Assembly (NCBI RefSeq): GCF_017355915.2
Contig: NZ_JAFEUV020000007.1
Coordinates: 248,001 to 312,000, forward strand
Direction: 5' to 3'
Source: Telluribacter roseus
GTDB lineage: Bacteria; Bacteroidota; Bacteroidia; Cytophagales; Spirosomataceae
Length of the DNA: 64,000 nt
The translations under genes and the position numbers were made by a program. Below the pieces are notes generated by a model. That model made no database searches. It saw nothing but the letters and a program-made list of their open reading frames with translations, and was not told the origin of the DNA. This document shows positions 1-7,557 of this stretch, piece after piece (positions within the stretch are counted from its first letter, which is position 1; each line of letters begins with the position of its first letter).

Positions 1-1
1 C

Positions 2-1207
2 AATAGTGTGGCTGTGTCAGGCGGTAAACTGGCCATAGCACTGGAGGCCACCAACAAGCAGGCCAACGGTAGCGTAATCATCATCAATACTGCTACCCTC
101 GCCACGATCAGGCAGGTACCTGTAGGGGCTATGCCTGATATGGTTACGTTTAGCCCCGACGGAAACTTTATCGTAACGGCCGACGAAGGCGAACCCAACG
201 GCGACTACAGCGTAGATCCGAAGGGATCTATCTCTATTATCAATGTAGCTGATAATTACAGCGTGAAAACGCTTTACTTCGATGCCTTTGCGGGTTCGCT
301 TCCCCAGTTGGCTCAGGCCGGCTTCCGGGTATTTGGCCCTAACGCCAGCTTTGCGCAGGATATCGAACCCGAGTACGTAGCTATCTCCGATGATTCCAAA
401 AAAGCCTACGTTACCCTGCAGGAGAATAACGGTATTGCCGAAGTGGATCTGGTGAACGGTACGATCCTGAAGCTACACCCGCTGGGCACCAAGGATTATA
501 GTCAGCCTATCAATGCTATTGATCCAAGTGATAGAGACAGTAAGGTAGAACTACGAACCGTACCCATTAAGTCGCTGTACCTGCCGGATGCTATTTCGTA
601 CTTTACGGTGAATGGTACTCAGTACCTGATCACTGCCAATGAGGGAGATGCCCGGGAGTACTCTACGTTTGATGAGCAGGCGCGGGTAGGTACACTTAAT
701 CTGGATGCTACGGCTTTTGCGGATGCCACTACGCTGAAGCGTCCCGAAAACCTGGGCCGTCTGCGCGTCACTAAGACCATGGGTGATATTGATAATGATG
801 GAGACTACGATGTACTGTATGGATTTGGCGGACGTGGGTTTAGCATCCTGAATGCGGCAACGGGGCAGCTGGTATACGAATCAGGTACCAGCCTGGAGCA
901 GGAGGTGATTAAGGCCGGTCTGTACGATGATGATCGCTCAGATGATAAAGGCGTAGAACCCGAGGGCGTAACCGTAGGCATGATGAATGGCAAGCCCGTG
1001 GCTTTCGTAGCCCTCGAGCGGGCAGATGCCATTGCGGTATATGATGTAAGCAATCCGGTGGCTCCTGTATTCCTCAAGCTCATCAAAACGGGAGATGCTC
1101 CGGAAGGGGTACTGTTTGTAGCAGCAGACAAGAGTCCATCCGGCAAAAGTCTGCTCATTACCAGCAATGAAGGAGATGGTACTGTGAAGTTCTTTCAGAG
1201 CAACTAG
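2..1207 (+). CDS. Choice-of-anchor I family protein, C-terminal part (5' end outside window)
   Basis: The reading frame is open to the left edge of the window: codons before the first possible GTG at 8 are also coding, so this is the 3' part of a longer gene. The visible 400 residues are a beta-propeller-like extracellular domain with repeats of the type VTFSPDG and VTADEGEPN, ending with a repeat containing SNEGDGTVKFF. Acidic motifs such as DNDGDYD look like calcium-binding loops. This pattern is typical of choice-of-anchor I proteins, often annotated as alkaline-phosphatase-like or mesenchyme-specific glycoprotein-like and usually secreted or surface-anchored. The biochemical function is unknown. 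No C-terminal sorting domain is visible; the protein ends shortly after the propeller. A stem-loop terminator follows 27 bp after the stop. The family call is fairly secure; the role is not. Confidence 0.8.
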   Translation, partial: NSVAVSGGKLAIALEATNKQANGSVIIINTATLATIRQVPVGAMPDMVTFSPDGNFIVTADEGEPNGDYSVDPKGSISIINVADNYSVKTLYFDAFAGSLPQLAQAGFRVFGPNASFAQDIEPEYVAISDDSKKAYVTLQENNGIAEVDLVNGTILKLHPLGTKDYSQPINAIDPSDRDSKVELRTVPIKSLYLPDAISYFTVNGTQYLITANEGDAREYSTFDEQARVGTLNLDATAFADATTLKRPENLGRLRVTKTMGDIDNDGDYDVLYGFGGRGFSILNAATGQLVYESGTSLEQEVIKAGLYDDDRSDDKGVEPEGVTVGMMNGKPVAFVALERADAIAVYDVSNPVAPVFLKLIKTGDAPEGVLFVAADKSPSGKSLLITSNEGDGTVKFFQSN

Positions 1208-1612
1208 TAGTATAGTATAAATTTAGTTATATGAAGTGGTGGCTCAGGTAGAGACCGCCACTTCTTTATGCTATCACGGAAGTAATCTCTGCTGAGAAAT
1301 AATCCCTTAGACTTTACTTATTATTATGATTTTCGAAGAGTTAGTCCTGCCAGAAGTAGGGTAGGAGCTATTGAGCTAAAATCGTACAGGAATAAATATA
1401 ACAAAAACAACCTATAGATAAGTATCCATAGGCTGTCCGACATATATCCACACCATTTAATTGAGCCGTAAATCTATACGTCAATAGTATGCAATGCAAC
1501 TATACGAGAGCTATTTTTTTGATTTTTGTAATATTTACATCTCTATTCAAAAATCATTAAAAAATAACCGGAAGTTTGGGCGGTCCTAACTATCACAAAT
1601 TGTAATTTTCGG
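1208..1612. other. Intergenic region between convergent genes
   Basis: This 405-bp AT-rich gap separates the convergent choice-of-anchor protein and old yellow enzyme genes. Apart from the stem-loop at 1234-1263 I see no coding sequence and no clear promoter. Confidence 0.6.
1234..1267 (+). terminator. Stem-loop terminator after choice-of-anchor gene
   Basis: Arms 1234-1242 (AAGTGGTGG) and 1255-1263 (CCGCCACTT) pair with one G-U. An inner CTC/GAG extends the stem across a one-base bulge, and CTTTATG follows. It lies 27 bp after the stop of the plus-strand gene. Confidence 0.65.
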
Positions 1613-2683
1613 TTAATTCTTCGCCCTTTCGTACTGTACCGGCCACTTTATATCTACGCCTACCTCCTGAGCCGCATGCAGGGGGAAATAGGGATCCCGC
1701 AAAAACTCCCGGGCCAGGAATACCATATCGGCCTTTCCATCGGCTATGATCTCTTCGGCCTGCGCGGTTTCGGTGATCATACCCACGGCTGCGGTCCTGA
1801 TATCCGCTTCTTTTTTAACCTGTTCCGCGAAGGGTACCTGATAGTTGGGGCCTACGGGTATTCTTACCTTTGCAACGTTTCCTCCCGAGGAGCAATCCAC
1901 CAGGTCCACCCCATAGGGTTTCAGCTCTTTGATCAGTGCCACCGAGTCATCAGCGGTCCAGCCGCCTTCGGTCCAGTCGGAGGCAGAGATGCGTATAAAA
2001 AGAGGAAGCTCCTCCGGCCACACCTTACGGATGTCTTCGGCTACTTCCTGAACCAGCCGGATGCGGTTTTCGAAGCTTCCGCCGTACTGGTCGTTGCGAT
2101 GGTTGCTCAGGGGAGACAAGAACTCGTGCAGCAGGTAGCCATGGGCGGCATGGATCTCCACTACTTTGAAGCCTGCCCGTAAGGCCCGTACAGCCGCATC
2201 CTGAAAATCCTGCCGTATTTTACGAATACCAGCTTCGTCCAGTGCCAGGGGAGCGGGGGTCAATTCGGTGAAGGGTACCGCGCTGGGGGCTACGGTTTGC
2301 CAGGCCTCGGGATGATCGGGTGGGAGAGCCTGACCGCCTTCCCAGGGCCGCTGATGACTGGCCTTACGACCCGCGTGAGCCAGCTGGATGCCTGCCACTG
2401 AACCCTGCGCGTGGATGAACGTAGTTATCCGCCGCAGAACCTCAATGTGTTCGTCCTTCCAGATGCCTAAGTCGCCGGGGGTAATTCTACCCTCAGGACT
2501 CACGGCGGTAGCCTCGGTCAGTACCAGGCCGGCACCGCCTACGGCCCTGCTGCCCAGGTGTACCAGATGCCAGTCGGTGGCAAAGCCATCTGTACTACTG
2601 TACATGCACATTGGCGAAACTCCAATGCGGTTTTTGAACTCTATGCTTCTTATGGTTAACGGAGAAAATAATGTACCTGACAT
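1613..2683 (-). CDS. NADH:flavin oxidoreductase / old yellow enzyme, YqjM/NamA-like
   Basis: A 356-residue FMN-dependent ene-reductase of the old yellow enzyme family that reduces activated C=C bonds of enones, nitro compounds or quinones using NAD(P)H in the cytoplasm. From the ATG at 2683 the protein starts MSGTLFSP; a TTG two codons earlier is less likely. The (beta/alpha)8 barrel shows the class III (YqjM-type) marks: PMCMYSS with Cys26 and Tyr28, which tune the flavin, and HAAHGYLLHEFLSP with the His178/His181 pair that binds the substrate oxygen. ENRIRLVQEV and the late FLAREFLRDP phosphate-binding segment follow. Length matches the family. It stands alone on the minus strand, 172 bp downstream of the radical SAM gene and separated from it by a terminator hairpin. 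The natural substrate cannot be told from sequence. Confidence 0.93.
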   Translation of the reverse strand: MSGTLFSPLTIRSIEFKNRIGVSPMCMYSSTDGFATDWHLVHLGSRAVGGAGLVLTEATAVSPEGRITPGDLGIWKDEHIEVLRRITTFIHAQGSVAGIQLAHAGRKASHQRPWEGGQALPPDHPEAWQTVAPSAVPFTELTPAPLALDEAGIRKIRQDFQDAAVRALRAGFKVVEIHAAHGYLLHEFLSPLSNHRNDQYGGSFENRIRLVQEVAEDIRKVWPEELPLFIRISASDWTEGGWTADDSVALIKELKPYGVDLVDCSSGGNVAKVRIPVGPNYQVPFAEQVKKEADIRTAAVGMITETAQAEEIIADGKADMVFLAREFLRDPYFPLHAAQEVGVDIKWPVQYERAKN

Positions 2684-2776
2684 GATCAAAAGTTTTCAGA
2701 TAAAAAAGATCTGTTTGTTGTGTAGAAAAGCCCGTTCCGGCCATTTTTGTTCCTGTCTGGTCTGGCTATGAATGAG

Positions 2777-2808
2777 TCAGGCTCCCCATGTGTACCCGGG
2801 GAGCCTGA
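2777..2808 (-). terminator. Stem-loop terminator after the radical SAM gene
   Basis: Perfect 11-bp arms TCAGGCTCCCC (2777-2787) and GGGGAGCCTGA (2798-2808) with a 10-nt loop, 48 bp after the stop of the minus-strand radical SAM gene. The downstream T content on the minus strand is modest. Confidence 0.65.
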
Positions 2809-2855
2809 TCTGGATCATGTAACTGGATGTAAAAGTGGTAGATAGAGCCTTAACC

Positions 2856-3938
2856 TTACGTCCAGTACAGAATGGGAGCATCGGGAAAGCGCCTCTTCAG
2901 CTCACTCTGAAAAAAGCTTCGCAGCAGACTCATGGTAGCAGGCGTGTACACGTACTTCTTACCACCAAACTTGGTATACTTGGCTGAGCGGTTGCTTTCG
3001 TCGAAGTCAATTAGGGTATTGGGGTACCACTCCTGCAGGAGCGCCTTTGAGCCAGGGGTAAAACGGTGGCTGATCAGCTCAAACGTAATATCGCAGGGGA
3101 AGTCCAGCGCCTGCTCCAGACGGTCGAGCAAGTCAGTATACTGCTCCTCCCAATCCGGGATGGGCATGATGGGGGCTATTACCAGACCCACCTTATAACC
3201 TCCTCCGCCCTGGGCCTTTGGCAGAGCCAACTTACGAATGGCCTCTAGCCTGGCCTGGATGGAGGCAGTACCCCCTTCCATTCGTCGGGCTATAAACTCG
3301 GCGTTGATACTAATCCGTGGCTGTGTATGGCTCTGGTGAGGGAGCTGAAGCAACTCATCCACCTGATCATACTTGGATACCCAGCGCAGGTGCATCCCTT
3401 CCTGCTCGCCAAAGAAGCGTATGGTTTCGGCCAGGCTTCCTGTCAGGTGCTCAATGCCCAGCGGGTCGGTGTAGCAGCTGGCTTCGTAGGTAGTAGTCTT
3501 ACCATTGTTCTTATAGGTGGGCAGGTTGTGAAGTATAGCTGGCAGGTTGGCAAAAGCTCTGATCACTGGTGGTCCCTGCAGGCTACCCGCCAGATAACAG
3601 TACTGACAGTGGGCAGGACAACCCTCCGCCAGGTGAAACTGGAAATCTGCCGATGGAGGAATGGGCTGGAGCTTGAACGCACTGGCCGGTGCCGTTACGA
3701 CCGCCAGAGTATTCTTGGCATTTCGGTACGTTTCCCGTTCGTCTTCGCCCCTGAGTCCTACGAGCCGGTTGTGTTTCAGTACCTGGATAGGAAGTCCCAG
3801 CGACTCCACTCTCTCGTATATATGCTGTCCCCACGGCTCATCCAGAGCTGCCGGTGTAAATAACACTTGCTTAGGCATCCATAGTCTGGCAGAACGCTGG
3901 TCTACCCGGCTGGGTACTTTCTCCTGAACGATTTCCAT
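2856..3938 (-). CDS. Spore photoproduct lyase-like radical SAM protein
   Basis: A 360-residue radical SAM protein resembling spore photoproduct lyase (SPL), which in Bacillus reverts the thymine dimer 5-thyminyl-5,6-dihydrothymine using S-adenosylmethionine. The CxxxCxxC cluster motif is present as Cys107, Cys111 and Cys114 in GCPAHCQYCYL, preceded by FQFHLAEG. A further cysteine, Cys155 in YEASCYTDPLGIEHLTG, aligns with the SPL segment holding the hydrogen-donor cysteine (Cys140/141 in characterised SPLs). The N-terminal 90 residues match the SPL N-terminal region, including VLFTPAALDEPWG. ISINAEF and the C-terminal TKFGGKKYVYT also fit. Nothing nearby suggests sporulation, so the substrate may be another DNA photolesion. 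It appears to be a single-gene unit. Confidence 0.85.
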   Translation of the reverse strand: MEIVQEKVPSRVDQRSARLWMPKQVLFTPAALDEPWGQHIYERVESLGLPIQVLKHNRLVGLRGEDERETYRNAKNTLAVVTAPASAFKLQPIPPSADFQFHLAEGCPAHCQYCYLAGSLQGPPVIRAFANLPAILHNLPTYKNNGKTTTYEASCYTDPLGIEHLTGSLAETIRFFGEQEGMHLRWVSKYDQVDELLQLPHQSHTQPRISINAEFIARRMEGGTASIQARLEAIRKLALPKAQGGGGYKVGLVIAPIMPIPDWEEQYTDLLDRLEQALDFPCDITFELISHRFTPGSKALLQEWYPNTLIDFDESNRSAKYTKFGGKKYVYTPATMSLLRSFFQSELKRRFPDAPILYWT

Positions 3939-4397
3939 TGATTGGTTTTTAAGTTGTGCAGATTGGCTGTTCCGTCAGATACTCTAATTTGTGTCTGTCG
4001 GCGCTATATAATAAACAGTTATTCCTGTCCTATAATTCAGGATAATCTGGTTATTGTGCTTTGTAAATTACTGTGGGTAAGGAGGTTATAAATTAATTTT
4101 TCTAGGTAGTGTAGGTACTCGCTAAACTGCTGTGTAGTATACTTATAGCAACAGGAGAAAGTCTATGATGAAAGGAACTGTTGGTGGTATGGGCACAAAA
4201 AAACCACAGAGTGTTGCTCTGCGGTTTCTTGCTTGACAGGCTAAGAGCCTATTTGCTCAGCGAGTTGGTAAGACTTCCTGCCTATTCAATTTTTTACGGC
4301 TGTACACTTCCGGATGAGGGAGTTGACTAAATTAACGTAAGTGTCTGAAATTTAGTTTATTTAGGAATAATAAATTTCTAAAATGTATCCATCAGAT
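3939..4397. other. Intergenic region upstream of the radical SAM gene
   Basis: This 459-bp AT-rich gap should hold the promoter of the minus-strand radical SAM gene near 3940-4080, but I could not fix its elements. The right half contains the strong terminator at 4197-4227 for the nitrilase transcript. No convincing gene is present. Confidence 0.55.
4197..4227 (-). terminator. Rho-independent terminator of the LysR-nitrilase transcript
   Basis: Arms 4201-4211 (AAACCACAGAG) and 4217-4227 (CTCTGCGGTTT) pair with one mismatch around a 5-nt loop. On the minus strand the stem runs directly into seven T residues (A-run 4197-4203 on the plus strand). It lies 170 bp beyond the nitrilase stop. Confidence 0.8.
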
Positions 4398-5333
4398 TCA
4401 ATAGGTCCTTATCGAAGGAGGCTGCTTATTCACACTATATTCAAATACATCGGGTCGGGCGTAATGTCCGACGCAGTCAAAGTCCAGCTTACTTTTAGCC
4501 AGTACCGAAAAATCAAGTTCAGCAGTCAGGAGTCCCTCTTCATTCCAGAGCGGGCCCGCCAGTACCTCACCCATGGGTGAAATAATAACGCTACCACCCG
4601 GACTCATGATATCGGGCTCCCCGGCCAGTTCCGCCTGGTATCTTTCGGGATAGTCCGTACGCCTTACAAACTGGTTGCTGGCCAGTACGAAGCAGCGCCC
4701 TTCCAGAGCGATATGCTGCATGGTAGATTGCCAGGAGGGGCGGGCATCAGCCGTTGGAGCCAGGTAGATCTCCACTCCTTTGGTATACATGGACAGGCGG
4801 GCCAGCGGCATGTAATTTTCCCAGCAGATCAGGCCACCGATTCTACCCAGGGGAGTATCCAGGGTAGTGAGAGTACTGCCGTCGCTCTCCCCCCAGATGT
4901 AGCGCTCCAGACCGGTAGGTTTTAGTTTTCGATGCTTGCCCAGCAGGGATCCATCCTTCCCAAAGTAGAGCAGGGTACAGTACAGCGTACCACCCACCTT
5001 TTCTTTTTCGGTTATTCCCAGGCCTACCATCAATCCGGCTCTTCGGATGGCTTCACTGATACGCTGACTATATGCCGACGGTACTTCCAGGCTATTGGAC
5101 CAGTAGTCAAGCCACTGGTTCCTTCCTTTTTCCGTTCGCTTTCCGACCACAGCATCAAAGTCCAATGCCCGGGGGTAGCAGGGAATGAATGACTCGGGAA
5201 ATAGCAGTAGTTCGCAGCCGCTCTCTGCGCCCCGCTCAATCCACCTGCATACAATTTCGACCGACCGCTCCAGGTCAAATAGGGCCGGTGTAGCCTGCAC
5301 TACCCCTACTTTTATTTTTTTATGGTGTATCAT
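4398..5333 (-). CDS. Nitrilase / carbon-nitrogen hydrolase
   Basis: A 311-residue cytoplasmic nitrilase-superfamily enzyme that hydrolyses nitriles (or amides) to acids and ammonia through a Glu-Lys-Cys triad. Visible motifs are LLFPESFIP with Glu47, GKHRKLKPTGLERYIW with Lys136, and GLICWENYMPLAR with Cys170. The KPT-x-ER-x-W block and CWENYMP are characteristic of branch 1 true nitrilases rather than amidases. The gene follows the LysR regulator gene by 65 bp on the same strand, which suggests LysR controls it. Length and the ATG at 5333 fit the family. Possible substrates such as aliphatic or aryl nitriles cannot be distinguished. Confidence 0.93.
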   Translation of the reverse strand: MIHHKKIKVGVVQATPALFDLERSVEIVCRWIERGAESGCELLLFPESFIPCYPRALDFDAVVGKRTEKGRNQWLDYWSNSLEVPSAYSQRISEAIRRAGLMVGLGITEKEKVGGTLYCTLLYFGKDGSLLGKHRKLKPTGLERYIWGESDGSTLTTLDTPLGRIGGLICWENYMPLARLSMYTKGVEIYLAPTADARPSWQSTMQHIALEGRCFVLASNQFVRRTDYPERYQAELAGEPDIMSPGGSVIISPMGEVLAGPLWNEEGLLTAELDFSVLAKSKLDFDCVGHYARPDVFEYSVNKQPPSIRTY

Positions 5334-5398
5334 GTACTAGTAACGCTTTGATGTTTCGGTAAAGGTAAGGAGCCCGTAGGGTTGAGTATCTACTTTTA

Positions 5399-6286
5399 TC
5401 AGGTAGTCTTGAATTTGCCGGCCACTTGCTGTACTTCCCTGAGGACATTATGTAGTACAGGCCGATTGTCTTCCCGGCGCCAGATGACATGCAGATCAAC
5501 CTGGAAGGGGAGGGTAATAAACCGTACGTTGGGAGGGGCGCTGAAAGAGTAGGAGCTGGGCAAAATGGAAACACCCAGTCCCCGGGAAATCAGACTCAGG
5601 ATAACCCCGCCAAAATCAGATTCAATGTGAATATTCGGATTTACACCGTAGTGGTCAAAGATCTGCCGCAGGTTGGATACGTAGAAGGTGTTGTGATGCA
5701 GGCCGGAAGTAATGAATTTTTCATCTTTCACATCCTGCAGGCCCGTAAAGTTTTCCTGGGTCAGGGGGTGACTCTTGGGCACGATCAGGGCGAAGTGCTC
5801 CGAGTAGAGCCATATCGACTGCAGAGCCGGATTGACGGCCGGATCGCGCCGGAAGGCAATGTCCATCTGGTAGTTTAGCAGCAACTGCTCAAAGCTGATG
5901 TCCGTCGGCTCAAACAGCTCTACTTTCAGGTCAGGAAATAGCTGATCGATGCTGGCGATGAGCTCCTGCAGGAACCCGTACGTAACCGAACCCGGGTACC
6001 CGATACTAATAGTACCGTAGGCACCCTCATGGATCCGCTGGGCCTGGCGATGGATGCGGCTGATCTCATCCATCATGGGGAGCCACTTGTCCCGGAGGAA
6101 TGCTCCGGCTTCCGTTAGCTTTACCCTACGTTTATTCCGTTCAAAAAGCGTTACACCCAGCTCTTCTTCCAGGGCTTTGATCTGCCTGCTCAGGGCCGAC
6201 TGGGTAATATACACCTTCTCGGCTGTATTCCAGAAGTGTAGCTCCTGGGCCAGCGTCAGGAAGTTCCGTATCTGCTGCAACTCCAT
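5399..6286 (-). CDS. LysR family transcriptional regulator
   Basis: A 295-residue LysR-type regulator. I prefer the ATG at 6286 (MELQQIRNFLTLAQELHF), because the canonical winged helix-turn-helix begins there; an ATG seven codons upstream adds only a short non-conserved tail. The HTH is residues 1-60, with TQSALSRQIKALEEELG as the recognition region and LFERNKRRVKLTEAG as the wing. Residues 90-290 form the periplasmic-binding-protein-like effector domain (ISIGYPGSVTYGFLQELI). It lies immediately upstream of the nitrilase on the same strand, unlike the divergent arrangement common for LysR genes, so the two are probably co-transcribed and the regulator may be autoregulated. The effector may be a nitrile or acid (inference). 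Confidence 0.92.
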   Translation of the reverse strand: MELQQIRNFLTLAQELHFWNTAEKVYITQSALSRQIKALEEELGVTLFERNKRRVKLTEAGAFLRDKWLPMMDEISRIHRQAQRIHEGAYGTISIGYPGSVTYGFLQELIASIDQLFPDLKVELFEPTDISFEQLLLNYQMDIAFRRDPAVNPALQSIWLYSEHFALIVPKSHPLTQENFTGLQDVKDEKFITSGLHHNTFYVSNLRQIFDHYGVNPNIHIESDFGGVILSLISRGLGVSILPSSYSFSAPPNVRFITLPFQVDLHVIWRREDNRPVLHNVLREVQQVAGKFKTT

Positions 6287-6376
6287 CCTGTGATCTGTTT
6301 TATGCATTAGTTAATCTCAAAATAGCATTTTATAGGCCGTATTTTCACTCTTTTTTTGCAAAAAAGTAATTAAACC

Positions 6377-6637
6377 ATGTTCTCAATACTACTAAGAAGA
6401 TATTTGGTAGAATCGGTTGGCTGGGCGGGAGCGGTATTTTCGCTGTCGGCTTACAGCCTCAACAGCCTGAATATTATAAGCAGCCAGTCGCTGGAATACC
6501 TGGTGATGAATATGTTGGGCTGCTGCTTCCTTATTGTCTATGCCGTATATAAAAAAGCGCACGCCAGTTGGGTGCTCAATTCTATCTGGCTCCTGATGAC
6601 GGCGGTAGCTTTGATCCGAATCTTTATGGTATCGTAG
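6377..6637 (+). CDS. Small CBU_0592-like integral membrane protein
   Basis: An 86-residue hydrophobic protein with about three predicted transmembrane helices (residues 13-31, 41-59 and 65-85). It resembles small membrane proteins of the CBU_0592 type, which share the pattern GWAGAVFSLSAYSL plus a C-terminal helix containing NSIWLL. It is divergent from the LysR gene with a 90-bp shared upstream region. Function is unknown; the family assignment rests on motif memory only. Confidence 0.7.
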   Translation: MFSILLRRYLVESVGWAGAVFSLSAYSLNSLNIISSQSLEYLVMNMLGCCFLIVYAVYKKAHASWVLNSIWLLMTAVALIRIFMVS

Positions 6638-6952
6638 CCTTATCTCACTAAAAGTTTAACGTACATCTTACATTCACATCTTTTTCTTCATACGTGTTCG
6701 TAGGGTAGGGGATGGGCTTATTAGTTAGCCCTTTCATACTTTCCCTAATTGTTCCGATCCATTTTTTTATTAATACTTGCTTTACAATCTATATCTATTT
6801 TTGCGCATGTGTGTGCAGAAGTAGATATATCTATATATATAGTAATACATAGAAGTATGTAACGACTCAATATATTAACGTGATGAGCGCGTTATAATTT
6901 TGATTTCTTAAATGTAGTTCCTATATTTACCATTATCAATTTATACACAGCT
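6638..6952. other. AT-rich intergenic region with promoter
   Basis: A very AT-rich 315-bp gap with runs of alternating AT around 6826-6845. The only interpretable element is the promoter at 6900-6929 for the zinc-ribbon gene. Confidence 0.6.
6900..6929 (+). promoter_or_regulatory. Bacteroidota-type promoter for zinc-ribbon gene
   Basis: A -33 element TTTTG ending at 6902 is followed by exactly 19 nt and TATATTTA (6922-6929), seven of eight matches to TAnnTTTG. Transcription would start about 15-20 nt before the ATG at 6953. Confidence 0.6.
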
Positions 6953-7261
6953 ATGCCCAAACTAGACCGCTCTGAATTCAAGTACAATGCCAAGGTATTC
7001 GAAAAAAACTGTCTATGGTGCGGTACCTTGTATTTTGCCAGCCGCTCTACGGCTAAGTACTGCTCATCCACCTGCCGGGGGTATGCCAACCAGGCCAAAC
7101 ACTCGGAAGAAGCCATCCCCTACGACGAAACTGATAAAATGATATCGGCCCTGCTTTCAGAAAATGCCTACCTGAAAGGTCAGCTCAACCGGTACATTCT
7201 CGAAAACGAAGAACTTAAAAGACAACTGGGGGAACAGTATAAGCAACGGAATGAAAGCTAG
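6953..7261 (+). CDS. Small zinc-ribbon / coiled-coil protein, unknown function
   Basis: A 102-residue protein I cannot assign to a named family. Residues 20-41 hold four cysteines as CLWCG ... YCSSTCRG (Cys20, Cys23, Cys37, Cys41), a typical treble-clef or zinc-ribbon metal site. Residues 57-98 form a predicted coiled coil with heptad-spaced leucines (ALLSENAYLKGQL, LENEELKRQLGEQ), so a dimer is likely. Basic residues around the cysteines (SRSTAKYCSSTCRG) would suit nucleic-acid binding. It has its own promoter and terminator and is monocistronic. The combination suggests a small DNA- or RNA-binding regulator (inference). Confidence 0.75.
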   Translation: MPKLDRSEFKYNAKVFEKNCLWCGTLYFASRSTAKYCSSTCRGYANQAKHSEEAIPYDETDKMISALLSENAYLKGQLNRYILENEELKRQLGEQYKQRNES

Positions 7262-7288
7262 TTGACTACTACCTCACTATAAGCATTA

Positions 7289-7323
7289 GGGAGCCTGTCA
7301 TATCTAAGATCCGACAGGCTCCC
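7289..7323 (+). terminator. Stem-loop terminator after zinc-ribbon gene
   Basis: Perfect 11-bp arms GGGAGCCTGTC (7289-7299) and GACAGGCTCCC (7313-7323) with a 13-nt loop, 27 bp after the stop. There is no long T tract. Confidence 0.7.
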
Positions 7324-7498
7324 GACCTGTTTCATGTATAGGTTGATGCAAACCTGTTGATCAGCTTCCTCTACCCATTTTTCCGGACCCTGTCTTCCCG
7401 GTCATCTTCTCCATGTCTCCCCGCTGAGGACATGAAAGTACTCTTTAACGCTCCCAAATAAGTTTATTTCAACTTTTTGAAAATTTAATGCTACTCTA

Positions 7499-7529
7499 TT
7501 GACTTTTATAGAACTAACTTATAGCTTTG
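7499..7529 (+). promoter_or_regulatory. Promoter of the rhamnosidase PUL
   Basis: TTG at 7499-7501, a 20-nt spacer and TAGCTTTG at 7522-7529, a full match to TAnnTTTG. The predicted start of transcription falls next to the palindrome at 7541-7552 and about 20 nt before the ATG of the transporter gene. Confidence 0.65.
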
Positions 7530-7540
7530 TTACATCTTAC

Positions 7541-7552
7541 TTAGTGCGTTAA
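7541..7552. promoter_or_regulatory. Candidate GntR operator, copy 1
   Basis: TTAGTGCGTTAA, an imperfect 12-bp palindrome just downstream of the -7 element and five bases before the ATG. It shares ACTTAGTGC and TAA with copy 2 at 8863-8874. A bound protein here would block transcription initiation, as expected of a sugar-responsive repressor. Confidence 0.5.
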
Positions 7553-7557
7553 GCTAT

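Noticed and set aside
4165-4236. A 23-codon plus-strand frame preceded by an AGGAG-like sequence
   Set aside because: It runs through the terminator hairpin of the minus-strand transcript, has no promoter, and Shine-Dalgarno sites are not used by the other genes here.
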